Part shown: one piece after another, positions 1 through 6,453 of the stretch
Position numbering within the stretch: position 1 is the first letter of the stretch
How the letters are laid out: every line of letters begins with the position of its first letter
Assembly: GCA_902803365.1 (NCBI GenBank)
Contig: CADCPU010000133.1
Location: 1 to 7,728, forward strand
DNA: 7,728 bases
Reading direction: 5' to 3'
Source: Oscillospiraceae bacterium
Lineage (GTDB): Bacteria > Bacillota_A > Clostridia > Saccharofermentanales > Saccharofermentanaceae
The notes under the pieces: generated by a model
Database searches by the model: none
Told to the model about the DNA's origin: nothing
The model's input: the letters and a program-made list of their open reading frames with translations, nothing else
Position numbers and translations under genes: made by a program

Positions 1-228
1 AGTGCGATATTTAAGCAGGAGACGGGCCAGCCGTTCATCAAGTATCTTACCGATTACAGGATGAATACTGCCAAGGAGCTCCTGAGCAGCACGAACAGGA
101 AGAGCAACGAGATCGGCGTTATGGTCGGCTACAAGGATCCGCATTATTTCTCGTATCTGTTCAAGAAGACGCAGGGCGTTACTCCGACGCAGTACAGAAA
201 TAACGAACGCGGCAACGGAGCTGAATGA
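1..228 (+). CDS. AraC-family DNA-binding domain, C-terminal fragment (probable YesN-like response regulator)
   Basis: This is a partial gene: its 5' part lies before the window, and 75 residues remain before TGA at 226-228. The fragment covers most of an AraC/XylS-type helix-turn-helix domain. It runs from the end of the first helix-turn-helix (S-x-IFKQETGQPFIKYLTDYR) into the second, with the family hallmarks IGVMVGYKDPHYFSYLFKK and GVTPTQYR. Such a domain binds promoter DNA in the cytoplasm. The stop overlaps the start of the histidine kinase by four bases (ATGA), which implies translational coupling. A response regulator with an N-terminal receiver domain (YesN type) is therefore the best guess, but the receiver is not visible here. 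A one-component AraC activator is the alternative. Its likely target is the sugar transport operon starting at 1693; this is inferred from proximity only. Confidence 0.9.
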   Translation, partial: SAIFKQETGQPFIKYLTDYRMNTAKELLSSTNRKSNEIGVMVGYKDPHYFSYLFKKTQGVTPTQYRNNERGNGAE

Positions 229-1538
229 TGTTCGCGGCCAAGGAGAAGAAACAACGATCCCGCCTGGTGACGCAGATCCGTATATCCTACTTTATCCTCT
301 TGCTTCCGAGCGTCATATTCATGATCTATGCGTTCTTTAATATGTGGCTCGTAAACAAGCGCTATAACAGCATGGTCAGTTCCGTCGTTATCGCGAGTGA
401 GTTCTCACTCGATTTTAAATCCGACTTTGACTACGAGACATATCTTCTCATCGTAGGTAATACGACGTATGAGGATTGCACGATCCCGCAGCAGCTGTCG
501 GACGCGCGCAAAGTCGTTGACGAGCTCAAGGGATATACCAACACGGCGGATAACCAGAAGCGACTTCAGAGCGCTGAGAAATTCCTCAATAACCTTGAGA
601 CCTATATCGACAGGATCAAGGACAATCTCGGTCACGAGAACAAGTATGAAGACAACATGCTCATCTGGGAGAACGACGTTCAGATCGTTACATCGCTTTT
701 CCAGGAGACCATTAACGAATATATCTACTATGAAAATAAGCAGATCCAGATCACGCAGGCGGACAACAATGAGACGTTCCTCGAGATGTTCGAGATCTCT
801 GTCGGTATCCTCGCGATAAGCGTCGTCAGTATGATCGTCGTATCGAGTGTCGGTCCTATCTGGATCACAAGGCCGATCGAGGAGCAGGTCAAGAAGGAGC
901 AAAAGCAGCTGCGCAAGGCCGAGTTCGATCTTCTTCAGGCGCAGATCAATCCGCACTTCCTCTATAACACGCTCGATGCGATCGTGTGGTCGGCCGAGTC
1001 AGGCAACCAGAAGCAGGTCGTAAGCATGGTAGGAAACTTATCCGACTTCTTCCGTCTCTCGCTCAACAAAGGCAAGGAGATGGTCCTCGTAAGCGAGGAA
1101 TTAAATCACGTCAGAAGTTATCTTGAGATCCAGCAGATCAGATATCAGGACATCATGAAGTTCAACATTAACGTACCGGAGAGCCTGAACGGATTTAAGA
1201 TCCCGAAGCTCACCATTCAGCCTGTGGTCGAAAACGCACTTTACCACGGCATCAAGAACAGGCGCGGCGGCGGAACGATAGAGGTTTTCGGAAGGAATAA
1301 GGAAGAATACTTCGAGATCGTCGTCAAGGATAACGGCATCGGCATGACTGAAGAAAGGCTCGCTGACGTAAGGCGTGCCATCGAGGAAGGCACGAACGAC
1401 AGGACTGTCGTTTACGGACTTTATAATGTAAATGAGAGGATCAAGCTCCATTTTGGAGAAGGATACGGCATAAAAATAGACAGTAAATACGACGAAGGAA
1501 CGATGGTTTCCATCAGGTTGCCGAAAATCTCAACCTAA
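225..1538 (+). CDS. YesM/LytS-family sensor histidine kinase
   Basis: This 437-residue membrane kinase probably phosphorylates the AraC-type regulator encoded just upstream. TM1 is at about residues 17-43, an extracellular region spans about 44-187, and TM2 is at about 188-214. The His_kinase box (PF06580 type) reads LLQAQINPHFLYNTLDAI, with the phospho-accepting H244. The HATPase_c domain follows: N-box QPVVENALYHGIK (N337), G1 box KDNGIGMT (D369-G373) and a G2-like GLYNVNERI at 398-406. The extracellular part looks mostly helical and rich in charged residues, with no Cache or PAS signature that I recognise. TM2 is joined to the His box by only about 20 residues, so a full HAMP domain cannot fit, although a HAMP-like start (TRPI, 215-218) remains. 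Two ATGs lie in tandem at 225 and 228; the first makes the ATGA overlap with the upstream stop. The partner ligand is unknown, but sugar sensing is likely from the neighbours. Confidence 0.95.
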   Translation: MMFAAKEKKQRSRLVTQIRISYFILLLPSVIFMIYAFFNMWLVNKRYNSMVSSVVIASEFSLDFKSDFDYETYLLIVGNTTYEDCTIPQQLSDARKVVDELKGYTNTADNQKRLQSAEKFLNNLETYIDRIKDNLGHENKYEDNMLIWENDVQIVTSLFQETINEYIYYENKQIQITQADNNETFLEMFEISVGILAISVVSMIVVSSVGPIWITRPIEEQVKKEQKQLRKAEFDLLQAQINPHFLYNTLDAIVWSAESGNQKQVVSMVGNLSDFFRLSLNKGKEMVLVSEELNHVRSYLEIQQIRYQDIMKFNINVPESLNGFKIPKLTIQPVVENALYHGIKNRRGGGTIEVFGRNKEEYFEIVVKDNGIGMTEERLADVRRAIEEGTNDRTVVYGLYNVNERIKLHFGEGYGIKIDSKYDEGTMVSIRLPKIST

Positions 1539-1692
1539 ATCGTTGAAATTTTAAACATTTTGTCAAACAGGATAAAAAATCCACAACGCATCATTTTTTT
1601 ATCAATGGTCTTTTGACCTCCCGAAAACAATAATGGAACCAACAAAGGGGAAGACCCTTAATCGCAAATGTTATTTGGGAGGTAGAAAGTTA
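1539..1692 (+). promoter_or_regulatory. Leader region of the sugar transport operon with a weak candidate promoter
   Basis: This AT-rich, non-coding gap separates the kinase gene from the transport operon and is the natural place for a regulated promoter. It holds two short palindromes, GGATaaaaaATCC (1570-1582) and GGTCttttGACC (1607-1618). A run of seven T (1594-1600) has no strong hairpin before it. AATAAT (1629-1634) matches five of six bases of a sigma-70-type -10 box. The hexamer at the proper upstream distance (TGGTCT, 1606-1611) is a poor -35, which is typical of activator-dependent promoters. A small hairpin AAGGG-gaaga-CCCTT (1645-1659) precedes the ribosome binding site. The promoter call is an inference. 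No catabolite-repression (cre) box was found by eye. Confidence 0.35.
1677..1682 (+). promoter_or_regulatory. Ribosome binding site that fixes the SBP1 start
   Basis: GGGAGG lies 10 bases before ATG 1693. The frame is also open from an ATG at 1633, but that start has no Shine-Dalgarno sequence and would put 20 polar residues before the signal peptide. The lipoprotein signal begins cleanly at 1693 (MKVKK, then a hydrophobic stretch). Confidence 0.8.
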
Positions 1693-2700
1693 ATGAAAGT
1701 TAAAAAGGTTTTATCAATCGTTTTGGCATCCGTAATGGCATTCGGCCTTGTTGCATGCGCTAAGAGCGATGCAGGCAACGGCGACAGCGCAGGCGGCGGC
1801 GAAGCAGCAGGCGGAGACGGCCTCATCAAAGTCGGTATCATCAACAACGATCCTAACGAGTCCGGTTATCGTACGGCTAACGTAGCAGACCTTAAGGCTA
1901 TGTTCACAAAAGAGAACGGCTATGATGCACAGTTCGCTTACAGCCTTAAGAACGACGAGCAGATCCAGGCAGCTCAGACATTCATCGCTGATGAAGTAGA
2001 TTATCTCCTTCTTTCCGCAGCTGATACGGCAGGCTGGGATTCAGTCCTCCAGGATGCTAAGACAGCAGGCATCAAGGTAATCCTCTTCGACAGAACTATC
2101 GACGCAGATCCAAGCCTTTATGAGGCTTCCATTGTTTCCGATATGGCTAAGGAAGGCCAGACAGCTGTTGATTGGCTCGCAGGTCAGAACCTCTCCGAGT
2201 ACAACATCATCCATATCCAGGGCGTTATGGGTTCCGCAGCTCAGCAGGGCAGAAGCGGCGCTCTCGATACAAAGGTAGGCGCAGAGTCCAACTGGAATAT
2301 CGTAAAGCAGCAGACAGCTGAGTGGAACGCAGAGAAGGCACAGCAGATCGTTCAGTCCGTTATCGACGCAGGCACATCTTTCAACGTTATCTACGCTGAG
2401 AACGATGATATGGCTAAGGGCGCAGTTGCAGCTCTTGACGCAGCAGGTATCTCTCACGGTGTTGGCAAGGACGTTATCGTAATGGGCTTTGACTGCAACA
2501 AGTGGGCTCTCGAAGAACTCCTCGCTCAGAACTGGAACTATGACGGACAGTGCAATCCTTTCCAGGCTAGCTACATCGACGACATCATCAAAGAGCTTGA
2601 AGCAGGCAAGACTCCTGCAGAGAAGACCATCATCATGGAAGAGAAGGGCTTCGACGCTACACAGATCAAGCAGGAAGATGTTGATAAGTACGGAATCTGA
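1693..2700 (+). CDS. Sugar ABC transporter substrate-binding lipoprotein (SBP1, Peripla_BP_4 family)
   Basis: This 335-residue lipoprotein probably binds a sugar on the outer face of the membrane and delivers it to the YtfR/YtfT/YjfF-like transporter encoded downstream. A basic N-terminus and hydrophobic segment end in the lipobox LVAC (Cys22). A Gly/Ala/Ser/Asp linker (about 23-43) tethers the mature domain. The rest is a periplasmic-binding-protein fold of the ribose/YtfQ type. VGIINNDPNESGYR (47-60) is the equivalent of YtfQ's VGFSQ...ESGWR. EVDYLLL and GWDSVL precede LFDRTIDAD (131-139), and AENDDM (235-240) and GFDCNKW (265-271) follow. The segments EVDY to LY (101-143) share 24 of 43 positions with SBP2. 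SBP1 lacks the QQKQ motif seen in YtfQ and SBP2, so its ligand may differ. All 47 alanine codons are GCA or GCT, a strong bias that suggests high expression. As first gene of the operon, before an intergenic hairpin, it should be the most abundant product. The exact sugar is unknown. Confidence 0.93.
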   Translation: MKVKKVLSIVLASVMAFGLVACAKSDAGNGDSAGGGEAAGGDGLIKVGIINNDPNESGYRTANVADLKAMFTKENGYDAQFAYSLKNDEQIQAAQTFIADEVDYLLLSAADTAGWDSVLQDAKTAGIKVILFDRTIDADPSLYEASIVSDMAKEGQTAVDWLAGQNLSEYNIIHIQGVMGSAAQQGRSGALDTKVGAESNWNIVKQQTAEWNAEKAQQIVQSVIDAGTSFNVIYAENDDMAKGAVAALDAAGISHGVGKDVIVMGFDCNKWALEELLAQNWNYDGQCNPFQASYIDDIIKELEAGKTPAEKTIIMEEKGFDATQIKQEDVDKYGI

Positions 2701-2723
2701 TAATCATACCCTTCGTTATTGTT

Positions 2724-2770
2724 AAAAGCGCGGTGCGGAATATCCTACGGGACGGCCCGCACCGCGTTTT
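2724..2770 (+). terminator. Intercistronic hairpin with T-run: partial terminator or mRNA-stabilising element
   Basis: A perfect 10-bp GC-rich stem pairs CGCGGTGCGG (2729-2738) with CCGCACCGCG (2757-2766). An internal 3-bp stem TCC/GGA closes a TACG loop (2746-2749), which in RNA would be a stable C(UACG)G tetraloop. AAAA (2724-2727) can pair with TTTT (2767-2770) beyond a bulged G. The T-run is only four bases, so termination is probably incomplete. Transcripts would then read into the ATPase gene, which has no obvious promoter of its own. It could act as an attenuator, a 3'-end protector of the SBP1 message, or both. The roles are inferred; the structure is seen directly. Confidence 0.8.
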
Positions 2771-2785
2771 GTAAGGAACAAAAAA

Positions 2786-2789
2786 GAGG
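2786..2789 (+). promoter_or_regulatory. Ribosome binding site supporting the GTG start of the ATPase gene
   Basis: GAGG lies 8 bases before GTG 2798. The next in-frame ATG (2822) has no comparable site and would remove the first eight residues, just before the conserved GINKSFPGV segment. The GTG start is therefore preferred. Confidence 0.7.
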
Positions 2790-2797
2790 TACAACTT

Positions 2798-4303
2798 GTG
2801 GATAATAAGAGAATACTTGAGATGCGAGGCATCAATAAGTCGTTTCCGGGAGTCCGTGCACTTCAGAACGTGCAGTTCACTCTCAATAAAGGAGAGATCC
2901 ACGCTCTTATGGGTGAGAACGGAGCCGGTAAATCGACTCTTATCAAAGTTCTGACAGGCGTATATTCCAAGGATTCGGGAACTATCGATCTCGACGGTCA
3001 GAAGGTCTACATCAACTCCCCGCAGGACGCACAGAATGTAGGCATCAGTACCGTGTATCAGGAGATCACGCTCTGTCCTAATCTGACCGTTGCCGAGAAC
3101 ATGTATATCGGTCGCGGCAACAGCAAGATCACTAACTGGAAAAAGATGAACTCCATGGCGGATGCGCTCCTTAAAAAGCTCGACATCCCTGCCAAGGCAA
3201 ATCAGCAGCTCGCGAGCTGTTCGATCGCCGTTCAGCAGATGGTCGCCATCGCGAGAGCAGTGGATATGGACTGTAAGGTCCTCATCCTGGACGAGCCGAC
3301 TTCTTCTCTCGATGAGCAGGAAGTTGAAAAGCTCTTCGGTCTCATGCGCGATCTCAAAGCCCTCGGAGTAGGCATCATATTTGTTACGCACTTCCTTGAT
3401 CAGGTCTATGAAGTCTGTGACAAGATAACCGTATTAAGGGACGGACAGTTTATAGGTGAATATGAGATCAAGGATCTTCCGAGAGTCAAGCTCGTAGCGA
3501 CGATGCTCGGTAAAGAGATGGATGACCTGTCCGACATCAAAGGCGAACAGGAAATATATAAAGGTGACGACTCCGAAGAGAAAGTCTTCGAGGCTAATAA
3601 GCTTCAGAGCGTCGCAGGCATCAAGCCTTTCGATTTCTACATCAAGAAGGGCGAGGTCAACGGATTTACCGGACTTTTGGGTTCGGGCCGAAGCGAGTGC
3701 GTAAGAGCGATCTTCGGTGCCGACAGAGTCATCGGAGGCAACGTAAGGATGCACGGCAAGACCGTCAGGATCTCCAAGCCTCTCGATGCGATGAAGAACG
3801 GTATCGCATACCTGCCTGAGGACCGTAAGGTCGACGGCATCATCGGCGATCTTTCCGTAAGAGATAACATCATCATGGCGCTCCAGGTCATGAAGGGTTT
3901 CTTTAAGCCTTTTTCGAAAGCGCAGGCGTATGCGTTTGCAGATGAATACATAAAGAAGCTCCATATCAAGACCGCTTCCGCAGATACTCCTATTAAGTCA
4001 CTGTCGGGCGGCAACCAGCAGAAGGTAATCCTTGCAAGGTGGCTACTCATGCACCCTGAATACCTTATCCTCGACGAGCCTACGAGAGGTATCGACGTAG
4101 GTACCAAGGTCGACATCCAGAAGCTGGTACTGGAACTCGCATCCGAGGGCATGAGCGTTACGTTCATCTCATCCGAGACTGACGAGATGCTCAGGACATG
4201 TTCAAGACTCGTCGTCATGCGAGATCGAAAAGTCGTCGGAGAGCTCTCCGGTGAAGACCTTACACAAAACAAGATCATGAGCACGATAGCAGGAGGCGAA
4301 TAA
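2798..4303 (+). CDS. ytfR: Sugar ABC transporter ATPase with two nucleotide-binding domains, YtfR-like
   Basis: This 501-residue cytoplasmic protein powers import through the two permeases encoded next. It has two ABC domains in tandem, the usual form for ribose/galactofuranose-type (CUT2) importers. Domain 1 has Walker A GENGAGKST (39-47, K45), Q-loop Q88, Walker B VLILDEP (161-167) and H-loop H198. Its signature is the degenerate SIAVQQ (142-147), close to SVAMQQ as I recall it for E. coli YtfR. Domain 2 has a degenerate Walker A GLLGSGRSE (R298 for Lys), an intact signature LSGGNQQK (402-409), Walker B LILDEPTRGIDVG and FISSE where the H-loop His is expected. This asymmetry is normal in the family and implies one dominant hydrolytic site. 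FVTHFLDQVY and PEDRK..GII also match YtfR closely. Translation starts at GTG. The 3' end carries the AGGAGG site used by the next gene. Family is secure; the substrate is inferred. Confidence 0.95.
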   Translation: MDNKRILEMRGINKSFPGVRALQNVQFTLNKGEIHALMGENGAGKSTLIKVLTGVYSKDSGTIDLDGQKVYINSPQDAQNVGISTVYQEITLCPNLTVAENMYIGRGNSKITNWKKMNSMADALLKKLDIPAKANQQLASCSIAVQQMVAIARAVDMDCKVLILDEPTSSLDEQEVEKLFGLMRDLKALGVGIIFVTHFLDQVYEVCDKITVLRDGQFIGEYEIKDLPRVKLVATMLGKEMDDLSDIKGEQEIYKGDDSEEKVFEANKLQSVAGIKPFDFYIKKGEVNGFTGLLGSGRSECVRAIFGADRVIGGNVRMHGKTVRISKPLDAMKNGIAYLPEDRKVDGIIGDLSVRDNIIMALQVMKGFFKPFSKAQAYAFADEYIKKLHIKTASADTPIKSLSGGNQQKVILARWLLMHPEYLILDEPTRGIDVGTKVDIQKLVLELASEGMSVTFISSETDEMLRTCSRLVVMRDRKVVGELSGEDLTQNKIMSTIAGGE

Positions 4304-4306
4304 CGA

Positions 4307-5383
4307 ATGTTAAAGCAGATATTCAAAAAGATAACGGGTAATCAGATGTTTATCCCGCTTCTGGCTCTCTTGCTCCTCGCGGTAATAAACCTGGTCGTTG
4401 ATCCGTCATTCTTTAAGATCACTATGGGAACCAACAACGCAGGAGATCCCGTTTTGTCAGGTTACCTCATAACAATACTCGACTACGGTTCCGAGCTTGC
4501 TATCCTCGCTATCGGCATGACGCTCGTTACGGCGGCATCCGGCGGACAGGATATCTCGGTCGGCGCTACGATAGCCATCGCAGGTTCGGCGATGCTCCGC
4601 GTTCTCTGCGGAACGAACACGAGACCTGAAGTCATCCAGACTCCGATCATCGTGGCTTTCCTGGTCGCTTGTATAGTCGGTATGCTGTGCGGTGCATTTA
4701 ACGGTGCGCTCGTATCGATCTTCAAGATCCAGCCTATGATCGCGACACTGATCCTCTTTACGGCAGGACGTTCGATCGCAGCATGGATCAACAACAACGA
4801 ACTTCCTATCGTTCCGGATCCAAAGTTTAAGTACTTCGGCGGATTCATTCCGGGCATCCCGATCCCGACGACAGTATTTATCGTTATAGTTTGCATAATC
4901 GTAATGGCGTTGGCACTGAAGTTTACCAACCTGGGCCTCTACACACAGGCCGTTGGTATCAACGAGAGTTCTTCAAGACTCAACGGTATCAATCCGACGT
5001 TCATTAAGTTCCTTTCCTTTGTAATCCTCGGACTTTGCGTTGCAGTAGCAGCCCTCATCAAGGTAAGCCGTCTTGCAACGATCAACTACTCCGTTATCGC
5101 AAAGGATATAGAGATGGATGCGATCCTCGCGGTCGCACTCGGAGGCAACTCCCTGTCAGGCGGTAAGTTCAACATGTGGGCTTCCGTACTCGGTGCATAT
5201 GTCATCCAGTTCCTGACGACGACTCTCTATAAGTTCAATGTTCAATCTGATGCTCTTGCAGCTTACAAAGCCGTGGTTGTTATATTGTTGGTAATCTTTT
5301 CTGCTCCAACCGTCAGAGCGTATATCTCCAAACTTACCAAAAACTTTATCCCGGTCGGAGCGGGAAAGGGGGCATCTAAATGA
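4307..5383 (+). CDS. ytfT: Sugar ABC transporter permease 1, YtfT-like (RbsC family)
   Basis: This 358-residue integral membrane protein should form half of the transport channel. It shows repeated hydrophobic helices, the first at about residues 13-31. The BPD_transp_2 (PF02653) hallmarks are SGGQDISVGA (78-87) and ALGGNSLSGG (277-286). Between them, the cytoplasmic loop around LYTQAVGINESSSRLNGIN (211-229) is the usual contact with the ATPase. An AGGAGG site (4291-4296), buried in the last codons of the ATPase gene, lies 10 bases before the ATG. The gap to the ATPase stop is three bases, and the 3' end overlaps the second permease gene by four (ATGA). The paired, non-identical permeases place it as YtfT within a YtfQRT-YjfF-type importer. 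The assignment rests on order and similarity; substrate choice cannot be read from it. Confidence 0.92.
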   Translation: MLKQIFKKITGNQMFIPLLALLLLAVINLVVDPSFFKITMGTNNAGDPVLSGYLITILDYGSELAILAIGMTLVTAASGGQDISVGATIAIAGSAMLRVLCGTNTRPEVIQTPIIVAFLVACIVGMLCGAFNGALVSIFKIQPMIATLILFTAGRSIAAWINNNELPIVPDPKFKYFGGFIPGIPIPTTVFIVIVCIIVMALALKFTNLGLYTQAVGINESSSRLNGINPTFIKFLSFVILGLCVAVAALIKVSRLATINYSVIAKDIEMDAILAVALGGNSLSGGKFNMWASVLGAYVIQFLTTTLYKFNVQSDALAAYKAVVVILLVIFSAPTVRAYISKLTKNFIPVGAGKGASK

Positions 5384-6426
5384 GTAAAAAGACCCTGAAA
5401 AGCAACGGCAACGTGTTTGCCCGCATGAGCGATACAAACCTCCTGCTTATCATTACGGTGGTTATCTTCTTCCTTATGTACATCGGCGCAGTAATTTTCC
5501 AGGGGGGAGGATTTACTAAGCCGCAGATGTTATTTAATATCCTGAATTCCAATGCCGCTCTCATCATCACGGCATGCGGAATGAGTATCGTAATGGTAAG
5601 CGGAGGTATTGATATATCGGTAGGCGGCGTCGTCGCTCTCGTATCGATGTGCTGTGCAGTCTATCTTGACCATCACGGCGGAAGTATCATCGGTTCGATC
5701 CTGATCGCACTCGCGATCGGTCTCGCGTTCGGCCTCATCCAGGGCTTCCTGGTAGCCTATCTCGATATCCAACCATTCATCGTATCCCTGGCGGGAATGT
5801 TCTTCGCCCGAGGTATGACGACGATAGTCAACACGGCTCCGTTCAACGTAGAAGATCCTGAGTTCAATGCACTCAAGTCTACGAGGATCACGGTTCCCGG
5901 AATGGGTACCTACAACAGGAAGGGCATGTATATCCCGGCCTATGTCGAAATAGGGGTGGTTGTAGCTCTCGTCCTTGTGATAATATTGTTCTTGGTACTT
6001 CGCTATACCAAACTCGGCAGATCTTTCTATGCCGTAGGTGGAAATAAGCAGAGCGCACTTATGCTCGGTATAAACGTAAAGAGGACAAAGTTTTTCTCAC
6101 ACGTTATCTGCAGCGGACTTGCAGGTATCGCCGGATACGTTTACTTCCTGCACGTAGGCTCAGGCGCGGCAAGCCATGCAATGGGCATGGAGATGAACGC
6201 GATCGCTTCATCCATCATCGGAGGAACGATGTTGTCGGGCGGTGTCGGCAATATAATCGGAACACTGTTCGGTGTCCTCTCATTGAGCACCATCCAGAAT
6301 ATCGTCTCGTCAGCGGGACTCGATCAGGCATGGTGGACAGGTATCACGATCGCTGCAATGCTCTGCATCTTCCTTTTGATCCAGAGCGTGGTCATCAGAT
6401 ACAAGAAGAGGGCCCTCAAGTCATAA
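5380..6426 (+). CDS. yjfF: Sugar ABC transporter permease 2, YjfF-like (RbsC family)
   Basis: This 348-residue membrane protein probably pairs with the preceding permease as a heterodimer. Hydrophobic helices begin at about residue 20. The family motifs are SGGIDISVGG (74-83), FYAVGGNKQSALMLGINVKR (216-235) in the ATPase-contacting loop, and GGTMLSGGVG (281-290). The length is near that of E. coli YjfF. AAGGGGG (5366-5372) lies seven bases before the ATG, and the start overlaps the upstream stop, so the two permeases are likely translated in step. That suits a one-to-one complex. The protein is clearly diverged from permease 1, so this is an old pair and not a recent duplication. Confidence 0.92.
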   Translation: MSKKTLKSNGNVFARMSDTNLLLIITVVIFFLMYIGAVIFQGGGFTKPQMLFNILNSNAALIITACGMSIVMVSGGIDISVGGVVALVSMCCAVYLDHHGGSIIGSILIALAIGLAFGLIQGFLVAYLDIQPFIVSLAGMFFARGMTTIVNTAPFNVEDPEFNALKSTRITVPGMGTYNRKGMYIPAYVEIGVVVALVLVIILFLVLRYTKLGRSFYAVGGNKQSALMLGINVKRTKFFSHVICSGLAGIAGYVYFLHVGSGAASHAMGMEMNAIASSIIGGTMLSGGVGNIIGTLFGVLSLSTIQNIVSSAGLDQAWWTGITIAAMLCIFLLIQSVVIRYKKRALKS

Positions 6427-6453
6427 GCATTTGAACCTGAAAGGTCAATACAG

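Noticed and set aside
405..956. A 183-residue open frame on the - strand inside the kinase gene
   Set aside because: It is antisense to the sensor region and the His box. The Leu/Asp/Arg-rich product has the composition of a reverse-strand shadow.
1594..1600. T-run as an intrinsic terminator of the kinase gene
   Set aside because: No stable GC stem lies directly before it. The nearest palindrome is 4 bp with A/T-rich arms and ends 11 bases upstream.
1633..1692. Upstream ATG giving SBP1 a 20-residue N-terminal extension
   Set aside because: There is no ribosome binding site before 1633. The extension is polar and would bury the lipoprotein signal, while ATG 1693 has GGGAGG at good spacing. 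The extension also overlaps the candidate -10 box.
2666..3391. A 241-residue open frame on the - strand across the start of the ATPase gene and the intergenic hairpin
   Set aside because: It lies antisense to highly conserved Walker A and Q-loop coding sequence, resembles no known protein, and has no supporting context; it is a by-product of codon bias.
3494..3740. Degenerate Walker A (Lys to Arg) and missing H-loop His in the second ATPase domain as signs of a broken gene
   Set aside because: The same changes are normal in the RbsA/YtfR family, and the reading frame is intact at the expected length.
3637..4326. A 229-residue open frame on the - strand within the second half of the ATPase gene
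   Set aside because: The opposite strand encodes an unmistakable second ABC domain (LSGGNQQK, LILDEPTRGIDVG). The antisense product looks low in information and unlike any protein I recognise.
4307..6426. The two adjacent permeases as a recent tandem duplication
   Set aside because: The proteins match only at family-wide motifs and differ in length and loops. The pair corresponds to the long-established YtfT/YjfF arrangement.
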